Shown here piece after piece: positions 1-8,514 of a stretch of 64,000 nt of DNA. The position numbers and the translations under genes were made by a program. Under the pieces are notes generated by a model. It saw nothing but the letters and a program-made list of their open reading frames with translations, was not told where the DNA came from and ran no database searches. The stretch spans positions 1 through 64,000 of the forward strand of contig JAVBPZ010000003.1 of assembly GCA_031549285.1 (NCBI GenBank). Reading direction: 5' to 3'. The first letter of the stretch is position 1; each line of letters starts with the position of its first letter. The DNA is from JAAYCI01 sp031549285 (GTDB taxonomy: Bacteria > Bacillota > Clostridia > Oscillospirales > Ruminococcaceae).

Positions 1-3000
1 AATCGCTTTCCACAGCGAGGTCAGCACCACGTCGTTCGAGGGCATGGTGAACTTGTTGCTCGCAAAGTAGACCAGCCCGTCCTCGTCCGATTCCCAGCCC
101 TGGAAAATGTACCCGGGCCGTACCGGCACGCGGGAGCGCACCGTATACTCGCTGCCTTCCGCTACCTTCTCCGGTGCCGGCAGACGATAGGTCCCTTCCG
201 GGCCCACATATGTTACCGTGTACCAGATGATTTCTTCCCACACGGCGTACAGGTCCACATCCGCCGTGATGTTCGAAATCACCGCGCCCGCCGCATACTG
301 CACCGCACCACCAGACGTGGTGGCCCAGCCAGTAAAGGTATAGCCTTCTTTGCTGAAACTGATGCTCGCATCGTCCGCATCCAGCACTGTGTGGCTGTCG
401 CCCTCATTCACTGTGAAGGTCTTGGCGGTACCCATACCGCCATTTGGATAGTATTTCACAGTATGCGTTTCCGGGGCCGTACTGGTAATCTCAATCACCA
501 GCTTCGCTTGGCCCACCTGGGTATCACCGTCAGCGGTCGTTGTGTAAATGATGGTATAGGTGCCTGGCGTAGACCTGTTCACATAGTCAGCGGCAACACC
601 AAGCTGACCCAGATCCAGGCCTTTTATTTTTTCTACAATAGCTGCGCGGTCACCCTCCACCTTGGTTGTACCGTTGGAGGAATGATACCCCGACACCTTC
701 CAATGATTCAGTGTATAATCTCTATTGTTATTCGTCGAAAACAGGGTTTCGGGATCGTCTTCGCTGCCCTTCTCCAGGAACTGCACCTCGATAGAGGCCA
801 CCCGCAAGCCCTTGTCCCAGCTTGTCAGGTCGTCCAGCGCATCTACCTTCCACCATTGTGGAATGCCTTCCACGCTGTCCTCGTCTTGTTCCAGCTGCAA
901 CGGCACGGGGGTCATAGACAGCTTTGTGCCACTGGCAGCGTTGTCCCACAACTCCGGCACTTGGCTTTTCAGCAACTGCACCGCCGTGGTATCGCCGTTG
1001 TTGCTGCTCTCCGTCTGTAAAACACCGCCTACATCCATGGTGAAATTGTATAGGGTCTGCCCCACTGCAATACTATTATATTCCACAACTTTGTGGTTCA
1101 CCTGCGGAATACAATAGGGCATTTCCATCTGCAGCTCACTGCCAATTTCCAGTTGGTCGAACAAAACCCTGACTGCGGTGATATTTTCCCATTCTACACC
1201 GGCGGGTTTGTTTGCCGTCAACACTCCACCTACATCGGAGAAGGTCATTGTTTGCCAGGAAACTCCTGCCGCCTGCAGATCATTCCCGCTCAGTGTTGCA
1301 CCAGCCGGGATAGCATTGGTGGTATATTCCACAGTATACCCGGTCAAACCACTGCTAAGCAAAGAAATGGTGGGCGCGGCGTTCAGCACCGGCCGCCAGT
1401 TTATTGCCCCATCAAGACGGTACATCGGCAGCACATAGTAAAGTGCGCTCTGGCTGTTTACGTCGCCCAGTGTGTTCGAGAGCTCCATGCGGAACTTGCC
1501 GTTCTCTCCATGCGCATAGTGGCTGGCCCAGGTCGCGGAATTATCTTTGATATATGGTTTGTATTCACTTTCTATTTGTGTATACGTACCAGCCCGCAGC
1601 TGCGCAGCCGTGGCCATGGCCACCACCTGGGTGGTGTATTCCCTGGCCTGCGAGGCCACATACTCCGGTGCATTGGTTGACTCCCCAGCCGCATATATCA
1701 GGGCCAGCTGACCACCGGTAGCTTTGCTCTGATGCGCCCCAAAGAAACGGGCAGCGCTGGCTTCTGCTGCAATTTCTGCCGCTGATTTGCTTTCCAGCTT
1801 TGTTTTGTCGGTCGTTTTATCATTGATGCCCACAAACCCATTCAGGCCTGTGCCGACAATGCCCATCAAATGTGCCTCGGGTGAGTACGACCCAACGATA
1901 AATGATTTTTTGGTAAAGGCCAGTTCGCTGCTGCCGTTATAGTTTTTGTCCACTTTCAGGTTCAGGCCCACCTTTAGCGCACCGTAAATGAAGACATCTT
2001 CTGGCCGGACCGAATCGTCACCCAAGCGCACTTCTACCAGCTTGCCGCCTTCTGCCCCAAATACACCGGCGTTGTCAAAGACCTTCTGGTACGCTTTTAC
2101 TCCCGGGTGCTTGGCGCTCTCAAAATCCCCTGTTGTGTTGCCATACAACAAGCCTATCTCATCACCATAGGCGGACGTCACCCATGCGTCCCCGATGCTC
2201 ACGCCTGCCGGCACACTGAAATAAACCACCGGAGCGCGCATCAGTTCCGTAGCCTGGGGATTTGCCAGGTCATATCGGTATGTTTCAGAATAGTTGTACC
2301 TGGGCACGTCGATGATGCCCTGCATCCAGAATTCTTGCCCTTTGGCCAACGTAGAAGCCGGGTTCCCATCAATCGTATATACAAATCGCTGGTTGTTCAG
2401 AACATTGGTGTCCACATTATAGGTAGACAGCGCATCCACTTTCATTCCGGTCTTCCACGTGACACCGGCACCGGCACCCTGCGTATATACTTTATAATCC
2501 AGCCAAACGGATGTGCCGGATGTAACGGTACTATTGGTAGATCCGCCAATAATGATACCGCGCCCGTTAGACGCATTGGTAACCGCGGTAGAATCCACCC
2601 GCAGACATTCAAATTCCGTAATCGTAAAGCTGATTTCTGTATTTGCCTTTGCATCCAGCCACAACAAATACGATTCATCCTTGTTGGTGCGGAACGGCCC
2701 CGGCAAAGTTACCGGTGTACTTTGCCCATTCGGCGTATAGGTCACATCTTTTATTACGCCATACTTTGTCATCAGATAGCCGTTTTCCGTTTGGTAGTTC
2801 TGGGGAAACCGTAGATGGCTGATAGCAACCCCCGAATGGCCGGGTTTTACTTCCACCCGAATCGATTCTTTACTGCCCCCTGTGCTAAAATACAGGTTGA
2901 ACAAATCCTGGTACTTCTCATGATACTCACTGCTTGCCAGCGAGTTGGGCATGATATACCGCGTAGGGCCGCGCGACGCATCTTGGTTCACCGCCATGCG

Positions 3001-4470
3001 CTGCATGACAGCCGTAACAGATCCGGTCTGCGCCGTAAACTTCGCCGAGTTTGGCATATAAATATACGTGTAGACCAACGCGTCATCATATGCTATGCTA
3101 GCCGGCGGCGCCGGGTTAAAATAGTCGTCCGCTTTGGCAGAGGTCATCAGCGGACCACGGCCGTTTATGTACCCGCTAAACTCAAACTCCAGTTCGCCAT
3201 AATCTATAACCGGCGCTACACCGCCACTCACCATCCAAAGCTGATTCATACCCACTGCAAACGTAAAGGAGTCTTTGTTATAGTAAGAGGCATAGTTCCC
3301 CTCGTTGCTTTTTTTCAGCAACTTCATTTTATAAGTGGAGCCTGTTCCTGTATGGCCAGACGCCGTACCCAAGCTTTCCGCATACTGTATCGTTCCATTC
3401 TCATCTATTCTGCGGAAAACCATGGGTTTGCCGCCGACCCAGTCCTTGTAATACGCGGTTGTGGTGCCGACCGTAATTTTTACCTTGGCAAAATCGACCA
3501 CCAGGCCACCGGCATCTTCTGTCCAGGTAAAGTCATAGGGGGCTTTGCTGGCGCGGTTAAAGTCGCCCAGCAAGCTGTGTTGCACCCATACCTGCTCATT
3601 GTTGCCATTGGACGCGCTCCCCTGCGAGGGCAGGAACACCGGATCGGACATAATAACCGTCAAAGCCGAAGACGTCTGCTGCGCCTTTGACTCTGCCGTC
3701 AGCTGGTTCATGGTGCCTATTGCGGCCGAGCTGCCATCCTGCTCCCTATACAGCTGGGCGTCCATCGTCACTTGTTCCTTGTGGTAGGCGCCGGCCTGTT
3801 CCCCATACGACGCGGTATACTTTTTGGGCACAGCATAGATACCCACCACCTCTGTTACCTGCACAAAACCTTGTGAAGAATAGGTGTAGGTTATGGTCCA
3901 ACTTCCGTCGCTATTTCGCACCACCTGCGCACCGGTGGACGTGTTGTTCACAATAAACCCACAAAGCCCATCATCCGCCAGGGGCGTAAGGGTGATGACC
4001 AGTTTGTAGGTGCCTTCAAATGTTTCTGCACTGCCGCCCAGCGACGCTGCAACCGTAGCGGTGGCGCTTGAACCAAGTTCTATCTGTGTTGCGCCGGTGC
4101 TGCCGTCCGACCACGCACCCGCCACCACAGCTGTGCCCACGCCGTCCAGATCCCCCAAAATGCTTACGATGGCATCTTCGGCATCTTGCGTGGGTGTCAT
4201 GGAAGTAGTTGTAGAGGAAACATCATCGTCTATGTCATCCTCCTCTTCAACCTCTTCCTCTTCAACAACTATCTCTTCGTCCCCCAAATCTCCACTGCCA
4301 GGGACATCCGAAACGTCCGACAGTGCCTCTGAAGAATCCGGCAAATCATCATTTGCCGTCACCGATGTTCCGGATGGTATCACAACCAATACCAACAGCA
4401 CCACCAGTGTCATAATGCCTGCTGTCAGGCGTTTCAAAAAATGTCTCCCACGTTTCCCAGATTCGTTCAT
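1..4470 (-). CDS. Giant secreted surface protein with InlB-type repeats (3' end outside window)
   Basis: The reading frame is open for 1490 codons from ATG at 4470 to the window edge, so the C terminus and any cell-wall anchor are not visible. GGAGGT lies 7 bases before the ATG. Residues 1-40 are a signal peptide: a basic start (MNESGKRGRH), a hydrophobic run (LVVLLVLVV) and a likely cleavage after TSVTA. An acidic stretch follows (about residues 45-75, rich in D/E, including EEEEVEEEDD). The long middle has no motif I recognise; it is Thr/Ser/Gly/Asn-rich with few cysteines, as in beta-rich adhesins. Near the visible end are two Listeria-Bacteroides (InlB B-repeat, Flg_new-like) units, each ending in GYxFxGW...LYAVW-type strings; the second runs off the window. 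Known of the family: such repeats occur in adhesins and wall-bound proteins. A role in adhesion is inference. The adjacent membrane-anchored sigma factor may control it. Confidence 0.85.
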   Translation of the reverse strand, partial: MNESGKRGRHFLKRLTAGIMTLVVLLVLVVIPSGTSVTANDDLPDSSEALSDVSDVPGSGDLGDEEIVVEEEEVEEEDDIDDDVSSTTTSMTPTQDAEDAIVSILGDLDGVGTAVVAGAWSDGSTGATQIELGSSATATVAASLGGSAETFEGTYKLVITLTPLADDGLCGFIVNNTSTGAQVVRNSDGSWTITYTYSSQGFVQVTEVVGIYAVPKKYTASYGEQAGAYHKEQVTMDAQLYREQDGSSAAIGTMNQLTAESKAQQTSSALTVIMSDPVFLPSQGSASNGNNEQVWVQHSLLGDFNRASKAPYDFTWTEDAGGLVVDFAKVKITVGTTTAYYKDWVGGKPMVFRRIDENGTIQYAESLGTASGHTGTGSTYKMKLLKKSNEGNYASYYNKDSFTFAVGMNQLWMVSGGVAPVIDYGELEFEFSGYINGRGPLMTSAKADDYFNPAPPASIAYDDALVYTYIYMPNSAKFTAQTGSVTAVMQRMAVNQDASRGPTRYIMPNSLASSEYHEKYQDLFNLYFSTGGSKESIRVEVKPGHSGVAISHLRFPQNYQTENGYLMTKYGVIKDVTYTPNGQSTPVTLPGPFRTNKDESYLLWLDAKANTEISFTITEFECLRVDSTAVTNASNGRGIIIGGSTNSTVTSGTSVWLDYKVYTQGAGAGVTWKTGMKVDALSTYNVDTNVLNNQRFVYTIDGNPASTLAKGQEFWMQGIIDVPRYNYSETYRYDLANPQATELMRAPVVYFSVPAGVSIGDAWVTSAYGDEIGLLYGNTTGDFESAKHPGVKAYQKVFDNAGVFGAEGGKLVEVRLGDDSVRPEDVFIYGALKVGLNLKVDKNYNGSSELAFTKKSFIVGSYSPEAHLMGIVGTGLNGFVGINDKTTDKTKLESKSAAEIAAEASAARFFGAHQSKATGGQLALIYAAGESTNAPEYVASQAREYTTQVVAMATAAQLRAGTYTQIESEYKPYIKDNSATWASHYAHGENGKFRMELSNTLGDVNSQSALYYVLPMYRLDGAINWRPVLNAAPTISLLSSGLTGYTVEYTTNAIPAGATLSGNDLQAAGVSWQTMTFSDVGGVLTANKPAGVEWENITAVRVLFDQLEIGSELQMEMPYCIPQVNHKVVEYNSIAVGQTLYNFTMDVGGVLQTESSNNGDTTAVQLLKSQVPELWDNAASGTKLSMTPVPLQLEQDEDSVEGIPQWWKVDALDDLTSWDKGLRVASIEVQFLEKGSEDDPETLFSTNNNRDYTLNHWKVSGYHSSNGTTKVEGDRAAIVEKIKGLDLGQLGVAADYVNRSTPGTYTIIYTTTADGDTQVGQAKLVIEITSTAPETHTVKYYPNGGMGTAKTFTVNEGDSHTVLDADDASISFSKEGYTFTGWATTSGGAVQYAAGAVISNITADVDLYAVWEEIIWYTVTYVGPEGTYRLPAPEKVAEGSEYTVRSRVPVRPGYIFQGWESDEDGLVYFASNKFTMPSNDVVLTSLWKAI

Positions 4471-4499
4471 TTTGCAAACCTCCACCCAGTATATGTTTC

Positions 4500-4526
4500 T
4501 TACGTGCCTTCCTTACGTGCCTTTTT
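4500..4526 (-). repeat. Tandem direct repeat upstream of the surface-protein gene
   Basis: On the minus strand AAGGCACGTAAG occurs twice back to back, ending about 30 bases before the start codon at 4470. The position fits an activator or sigma-factor site, or a duplicated leader element. Only the repeat itself is seen; the role is inference. Confidence 0.5.
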
Positions 4527-4623
4527 TCGTACTCCCCCGTCGCGCCTGTCCTGTTGTTCCTCTCTGCTGTGTCTATATAATTTCAGGGCGGCTTGCCGCC
4601 ACAAAAAATTCTTTTATTGTGAT

Positions 4624-4665
4624 GGTATGGAACCACCGGCGGGTAAACGCCGGTGATTCCATACC
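4624..4665. repeat. Long near-perfect inverted repeat (hairpin)
   Basis: GGTATGGAA pairs with TTCCATACC and, inside a single mismatch, CACCGGCG pairs with CGCCGGTG around a 6-base loop, giving about 17 paired bases. There is no adjacent T-run on either strand. It may act as a weak terminator or processing signal after the sigma-factor gene. Confidence 0.6.
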
Positions 4666-4832
4666 GGTCACATCCGGGACAAGCCCGGTCTCCACCCCTC
4701 CCGCCCAGGGGTATGATTTTCTGGCAGCTGGGGGGCGCCAGAAAACCAGTTATGCGGGAGGTGATATGTGGACACTCTCATTGGCCTTGGAATGCCGTGC
4801 CGCACCCCAAAATACCGGCCAGGTACACGTTA

Positions 4833-6422
4833 CTACTCATATTCGTTTGGCTCCACACCACCTGCGACAATACGTATCACCTGTGTCGCCACCTCGGTGT
4901 TACCAACCAGATCTTTCGCCACTATTTCCAGCGTATAGACCCCTTCACCGGCTGTGTTGCGCAGTTCAATCAATTCTTGCTCCAATACCGTGCCGGTTCC
5001 TTGTAAAGCCACGCTGCCATCCGCCGCGACAAATCTCCATTCTACGGTAACCGGCAGTGCGTCTTCCACCTCTATCTCTATGCGCCGCGGGTTCACGTGC
5101 CCGCAGGCGCAGTCGCTGTTCATCAATGTCACACTGCACTCCGGGCGTTTGCTCTCAGTAAATTGCAGCAGCAGCTCCTGCTGGCTTTCGCTGCCCGCCA
5201 CAAACCGGGCAATGCCCAGTGGTGTGTCGCCGGCGGCCGTCAGAGGGCTATCCGACGGAAAAACCAAACGAACACCGTATCTTTCGCCCGGCTGAAGAGA
5301 GATTGTCCCAAATGAAAATGTTCCGTTTGGTTGTACAGACACCGCATCCATTACATCGTCATTCGGGCCCAACAGGTTTACTTTCAGGTAGCTCATGTCC
5401 AGTTCCTTGCTGGCCACCTGCGCGCCACTTTGGTTTACCAGCTGTACGGCACCGGCAATCTGCTCCTCTGCCATTCCGGGGGCGGGCGCCGCCGCAGCCA
5501 CTATGGAACCAGGATCCGTCTCTTTGTCACCGGCTGCATTTACATATACATTTCTGCCTACTGGCTGGGAGGGACCCGGAACAGAACTTTCCAACGCCGG
5601 GGCAAATGGGTTCTTCACTTCTCCCTCCGTGGCAGAGGAAGACACATAAAACAGCGAACCCACCAGCGTAAGCGTTACAATCCCAGCCAGCAACGCGGTA
5701 ATAACCTTTTGCGCTACCGGCACGGTACTTGTAGCCAACACCCCAGCCGCTTCCAGGCATACCTGCGAGCGTGCCAGCAGTTCCGGCGAAAGTACGGCAT
5801 CCTCTATCACTGTGTGCAGCGCCGGTGCCATTGCCACTGTGGGCACCACCGCATTCTGCATTGCAGTAGGCTCGCTTGTCAGCCTTTCTTTCAACATGCG
5901 CTTCCCGCGCCGTAAATATCCATCCACCGCACTGGGCGTGGTTCCCAGCAGCTCGGCAATCTGTGCGTACGGCAACCCCTCATAGTAGTACAAAATCAGG
6001 CTCATGTGGTAGTTGTACGGCATCTCTTCAATGATATGCATAATCCGCGCACGTTCATCGGCCCGCTCCAGCAAATGCGAAGGCAAGCTGTCGGCAGCAT
6101 CTTCCGGCAACCAGTCCATCGCATCCTCCAGGGGAACGGAATTCTTTTGTATCATTGTTTTTCGCCTCATATTGCTGCAGGTTCCAATAACCACCTTGTG
6201 CAGCCACACTGTAAATGCCTCGGGTGCCTGCAATGTTGCAATTTTTTTATGCAGCTTAATCAGTACTTCCTGGGCAGCGTCTTCCGCGTCTTGCCAGCTT
6301 CCCAAAATGTTTTTACACATAAAAAGAATATACGGCGCCTGTACTTCACACAGCCTCGCAATTGCCTTCTTATCCTTTTTCATGCTGCGTGTTAGCAGTT
6401 CATGTAGTTCCTGGTTCTTCAT
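4833..6422 (-). CDS. ECF-type sigma factor fused to a transmembrane anchor and extracytoplasmic domain
   Basis: The protein has 529 residues. Residues about 15-80 form sigma-70 region 2 (DAEDAAQEVLIKLHKK) and about 118-178 region 4 with a helix-turn-helix (YAQIAELLGTTPSAVDGYL). After a linker, one hydrophobic helix (about 240-260, ITALLAGIVTLTLVG) crosses the membrane. Some 270 residues follow, rich in beta-type sequence, ending in an Ig-like segment and containing a small Cys cluster (CSVTLMNSDCACG). An ordinary ECF factor is about 170-200 residues, so over half the protein is extra. The start chosen is ATG 6422 with GGGGGA upstream; a GTG at 6473 has no RBS. Inference: the outer domain senses or binds something at the surface, and proteolysis or tethering controls the sigma part. 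The next gene downstream encodes the giant surface protein, a candidate target. The sigma call is firm; the sensing role is not. Confidence 0.85.
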   Translation of the reverse strand: MKNQELHELLTRSMKKDKKAIARLCEVQAPYILFMCKNILGSWQDAEDAAQEVLIKLHKKIATLQAPEAFTVWLHKVVIGTCSNMRRKTMIQKNSVPLEDAMDWLPEDAADSLPSHLLERADERARIMHIIEEMPYNYHMSLILYYYEGLPYAQIAELLGTTPSAVDGYLRRGKRMLKERLTSEPTAMQNAVVPTVAMAPALHTVIEDAVLSPELLARSQVCLEAAGVLATSTVPVAQKVITALLAGIVTLTLVGSLFYVSSSATEGEVKNPFAPALESSVPGPSQPVGRNVYVNAAGDKETDPGSIVAAAAPAPGMAEEQIAGAVQLVNQSGAQVASKELDMSYLKVNLLGPNDDVMDAVSVQPNGTFSFGTISLQPGERYGVRLVFPSDSPLTAAGDTPLGIARFVAGSESQQELLLQFTESKRPECSVTLMNSDCACGHVNPRRIEIEVEDALPVTVEWRFVAADGSVALQGTGTVLEQELIELRNTAGEGVYTLEIVAKDLVGNTEVATQVIRIVAGGVEPNEYE

Positions 6423-6744
6423 TTCGCTTCCCCCAGCGCTGACAGAAACTTCTGCCATTGTAATAAGTGTCACAGCCGGTTTCGAAAAATCGTCACTTTT
6501 TTAAAAAATATTTTTTTCGTACAATTCGTATACTCCGTCAATACATATATCGGCACGGAAAATGAAATAATTACCTTTTTTATGGTTTTCCTGCTGCTTC
6601 GGCGTTCCATCGGCAGGGGAACGCAACCATGGAAAAGCACAAAAAAGCACGCTTCTGCTTTTAACAGAAGCGTGCCCACTTTGAATCATTCTTTTCGCAA
6701 TCGGCGGCCTTGAGCCGCCGATCCCTCTTGCCGCGACGCATCCA
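6423..6744. other. Intergenic region before rpsR end and sigma-factor start
   Basis: The region contains the rpsR operon terminator (6641-6675) and an AT-rich stretch at 6490-6590 that must hold the promoter of the sigma-factor gene. On the minus strand a CGAAACC string lies about 55 bases before the start codon, resembling an ECF -35 element (GAAAC), but I could not find a matching -10. No gene is seen. Confidence 0.45.
6641..6675 (-). terminator. Rho-independent terminator of rpsF-ssb-rpsR
   Basis: GCACGCTTCTG and CAGAAGCGTGC form an 11-bp stem with a 7-base loop, followed on the minus strand by six T residues. It lies about 70 bases after the rpsR stop. Confidence 0.9.
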
Positions 6745-7002
6745 TCAGTCACTGACATAGGGCATCAGCGCCAAATGCCGCGCGCGCTTGATCGCAATGG
6801 TCAAATCGCGCTGGTGCTTCGCGCAGGTACCGGTCACCCGGCGGGGAATGATCTTTGCGCGTTCACTGGTATATTTGCGCAGCCGCGCAATGTCTTTATA
6901 ATCAATAATGGAAACACGATCCACGCAAAAGCTGCAAACCTTTTTGCGGCCTCTGTGCATGGGGCGGCCCCCGGAACGAGACTCGTTTCTCTCGTAAGCC
7001 AT
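6745..7002 (-). CDS. rpsR: Small-subunit ribosomal protein S18
   Basis: The 85-residue product is typical S18: a basic N terminus, a CSFCVD segment, then DYKDIARLRKYTSERAKIIPRRVTG, and the classic end pattern GTCAKHQRDLTIAIKRAR. S18 binds 16S rRNA as a heterodimer with S6. The start is ATG 7002, which has AAAGGAGG at good spacing; an in-frame start 27 bases upstream lacks an RBS. It is the last gene of the rpsF-ssb-rpsR operon, about 50 bases after ssb, and is followed by a terminator. The two Cys of CSFC suggest a zinc-binding (C+) form, though only part of a four-ligand site is obvious (a third Cys is in GTCAKH). Confidence 0.95.
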   Translation of the reverse strand: MAYERNESRSGGRPMHRGRKKVCSFCVDRVSIIDYKDIARLRKYTSERAKIIPRRVTGTCAKHQRDLTIAIKRARHLALMPYVSD

Positions 7003-7056
7003 GGCTAAAACCTCCTTTTGTTTTGCCACCAGACAAAGCTGTGGTACAGTCTATAC

Positions 7057-7518
7057 TCAGAACGGAAGATCCTCGCTGTCATCAATCACTGCAAAATCGT
7101 CCGGCGCGCCGGCGGAATAAGACACCGGTTCGCTGGGTAGGTTCCGGGCGGCATCATCCATCTGGGGCATTTCACTGCCGCCACCGCCACCAAAGGACTG
7201 TTTCGAGTCCGCAAAATGCAGGTTCTCTGCCACAATCTCGTACACCTTGCGCTTTTTCCCCTCGCGGTCCTCGTAGCTGCGGGTCTGCAAAGAACCATTC
7301 ACCGCAATCAGCTGGCCTTTCCGGAAATATTTGCAGGCAAACTCCGCCGTGCTGCGCCACGCGACAATATCAAAAAAATCTGTCTGGCGCTCGCTGCCGG
7401 ACTTTACAAAATTGCGATCGCAGGCAATGCCAAAGGTGGTGGTGCTGATTCCATTGGTTGTTTTGCGCAGCTCCGGGTCAGCCACCAGGCGCCCCATAAC
7501 AGCAATTACATTCAGCAT
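7057..7518 (-). CDS. ssb: Single-stranded DNA-binding protein
   Basis: The protein has 153 residues. The OB fold spans about 1-105 (MLNVIAVMGRLVADPELR, then TDFFDIVAWR and GQLIAVNGSLQTRSY). A flexible Gly/Asp-rich linker leads to the acidic tip DDSEDLPF, the conserved docking tail for replication and repair partners. SSB coats ssDNA during replication, repair and recombination. The gene starts 2 bases after the rpsF stop, with its RBS (GGAGG) inside the end of rpsF, so the two are translationally linked; rpsR follows. This is the standard Firmicutes operon order. Confidence 0.96.
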   Translation of the reverse strand: MLNVIAVMGRLVADPELRKTTNGISTTTFGIACDRNFVKSGSERQTDFFDIVAWRSTAEFACKYFRKGQLIAVNGSLQTRSYEDREGKKRKVYEIVAENLHFADSKQSFGGGGGSEMPQMDDAARNLPSEPVSYSAGAPDDFAVIDDSEDLPF

Positions 7519-7520
7519 TT

Positions 7521-8207
7521 TTACGCCTCCTGCTCGGCCTCTGGGTCGGCCTTCTCATCTGCCTTTTTCTCTTCCGCGTCTTCGGTTTTTGCCTTGGCTT
7601 TCGCCTTCGGCGCAGGCTTCTCTTCGGCCTCGTCCGCTTTCGGCTCGGCCTTCGCCTTTGCCTTCGGTTTTTCTTCGGCCTTTTCCTCGGCCGCTGCTTC
7701 CTCCGCCTTAGGCTCTGCCTTGGCTTTGGGTGCGGCTTTCGCCTTGGGTTTTTCTTCCGCTGCTTCGGGCGCAGCCTCCTCCGCCTTTTCTTCCTTGGCG
7801 GGGGCCTCTGCCTTCGGGGCCTCGGCTTCCTCGGCAGCTTTTTCTTCTACTTCCGGTTTCGCCTCTGCCTTTACCACGGGTTTTTCCTCGTCCGCTTTTG
7901 CCGCCGGGCTGGGCAGTTCTTCACCCTCCGCCTTCGCAATAATCAAGCTGCGGATCACCCCGTCGGTAATCTTGTAAACCCGGTTCAGTTCCATGGGAAA
8001 ATCGGGCTCACTGGTAAAGTGGATCAGGGTATACACCCCTTCCTCTTCTTTGTTGATGGGATACGCAAGACGGCGCTTGCCCCACTCATCAACAGCGTCA
8101 ATGCTACCGTTCTTCTCGATCAGTTTCGTGAACTTCCCCACCAGGGCGGCGGTTGCTTCCTCATCCAGCTTTGCGGTAGTCACCAACATGGTCTCATACT
8201 TTGCCAT
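7521..8207 (-). CDS. rpsF: Small-subunit ribosomal protein S6 with long Ala/Lys/Glu/Pro-rich extension
   Basis: Residues 1-96 are a normal S6 (MAKYETMLVTTAKLDEE, then DEWGKRRLAYPI and a VYTLIHFTSEPDFPMELNRVYKITDGVIR segment). S6 pairs with S18 on the 30S platform. The remaining ~130 residues, starting after EELPSPAAK, are a low-complexity tail of A, K, E and P in short repeats (KAKAEPKAEE-like) with no hydrophobic core. The total of 228 residues is more than twice the usual 95-100. The frame ends cleanly 2 bases before ssb, so the tail is a genuine part of the gene and not a readthrough error. The start is ATG 8207 behind AGGAGG. First gene of the operon, with a promoter at 8485-8514 and a leader hairpin at 8227-8264. 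Confidence 0.93.
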   Translation of the reverse strand: MAKYETMLVTTAKLDEEATAALVGKFTKLIEKNGSIDAVDEWGKRRLAYPINKEEEGVYTLIHFTSEPDFPMELNRVYKITDGVIRSLIIAKAEGEELPSPAAKADEEKPVVKAEAKPEVEEKAAEEAEAPKAEAPAKEEKAEEAAPEAAEEKPKAKAAPKAKAEPKAEEAAAEEKAEEKPKAKAKAEPKADEAEEKPAPKAKAKAKTEDAEEKKADEKADPEAEQEA

Positions 8208-8226
8208 TTCTATTGCACCTCCTTAT

Positions 8227-8264
8227 GGACATATGGCCCGTTTGCACGGGCAAGGATTTTGTCC
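8227..8264 (-). promoter_or_regulatory. Two-stem leader hairpin upstream of rpsF (candidate S6:S18 autoregulatory element)
   Basis: In the minus-strand RNA, GGACA pairs with TGTCC around an asymmetric internal loop (8 versus 4 bases). Above it GCCCGT pairs with ACGGGC, capped by a GCAA (GNRA) tetraloop. The element ends a few bases before the RBS. Established: many bacterial rpsF leaders bind the S6:S18 complex at an asymmetric bulged hairpin. The position and shape fit, but I cannot confirm the conserved bulge sequence. Confidence 0.45.
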
Positions 8265-8484
8265 TCATTTTAGAGCAAGCTTCAAAATGGCGGCACCCAT
8301 TCTCTTGCCAAAAGCGATGCCATGCCGCGTTACGAAAACTTGCATTCCGCCAAGGAGTGCGGCGTTTTCGTGCCTGGCCTGGCCTCGCTTTTGTCTGCGT
8401 TCCTGTGCACTGCCAATTTTCCATTTGCTCTACAGGACAAATGCCACCCTTGCCGAGGGCAGGCCCTCGAAAGAGCAGCACTTT

Positions 8485-8514
8485 ATTATAGCAACACGGA
8501 TGCTTCCCTGTCAA
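8485..8514 (-). promoter_or_regulatory. SigA-type promoter of rpsF-ssb-rpsR
   Basis: The -35 is TTGACA (8509-8514) and the -10 is TATAAT (8485-8490), separated by 18 bases; both hexamers match consensus fully. Directly upstream of the -35 is the perfect palindrome GCGGGAATTCCCGC (8515-8528). Confidence 0.88.

Larger units (their letters stand above)
4484..4832. other. Intergenic region between sigma-factor gene and surface-protein gene
   Basis: This 349-base spacer holds no convincing gene. Visible features are a long inverted repeat (4624-4665), a weaker hairpin at about 4712-4743 (TTTCTGGC pairing with GCCAGAAA), a short GGCGGC-TT-GCCGCC hairpin near 4587-4601, and, close to the surface-protein start, a 12-base direct repeat (AAGGCACGTAAG on the minus strand) occurring twice in tandem at about 4500-4526. 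A TATACT hexamer follows the repeats just upstream of the RBS. No T-tract follows the hairpins, so I do not call a standard terminator. Confidence 0.6.

Noticed and set aside
4711..4745. Hairpin TTTCTGGC/GCCAGAAA as terminator of the sigma-factor gene
   Set aside because: The stem is only 8 bp and no T-run follows on the minus strand, so I did not call a terminator.
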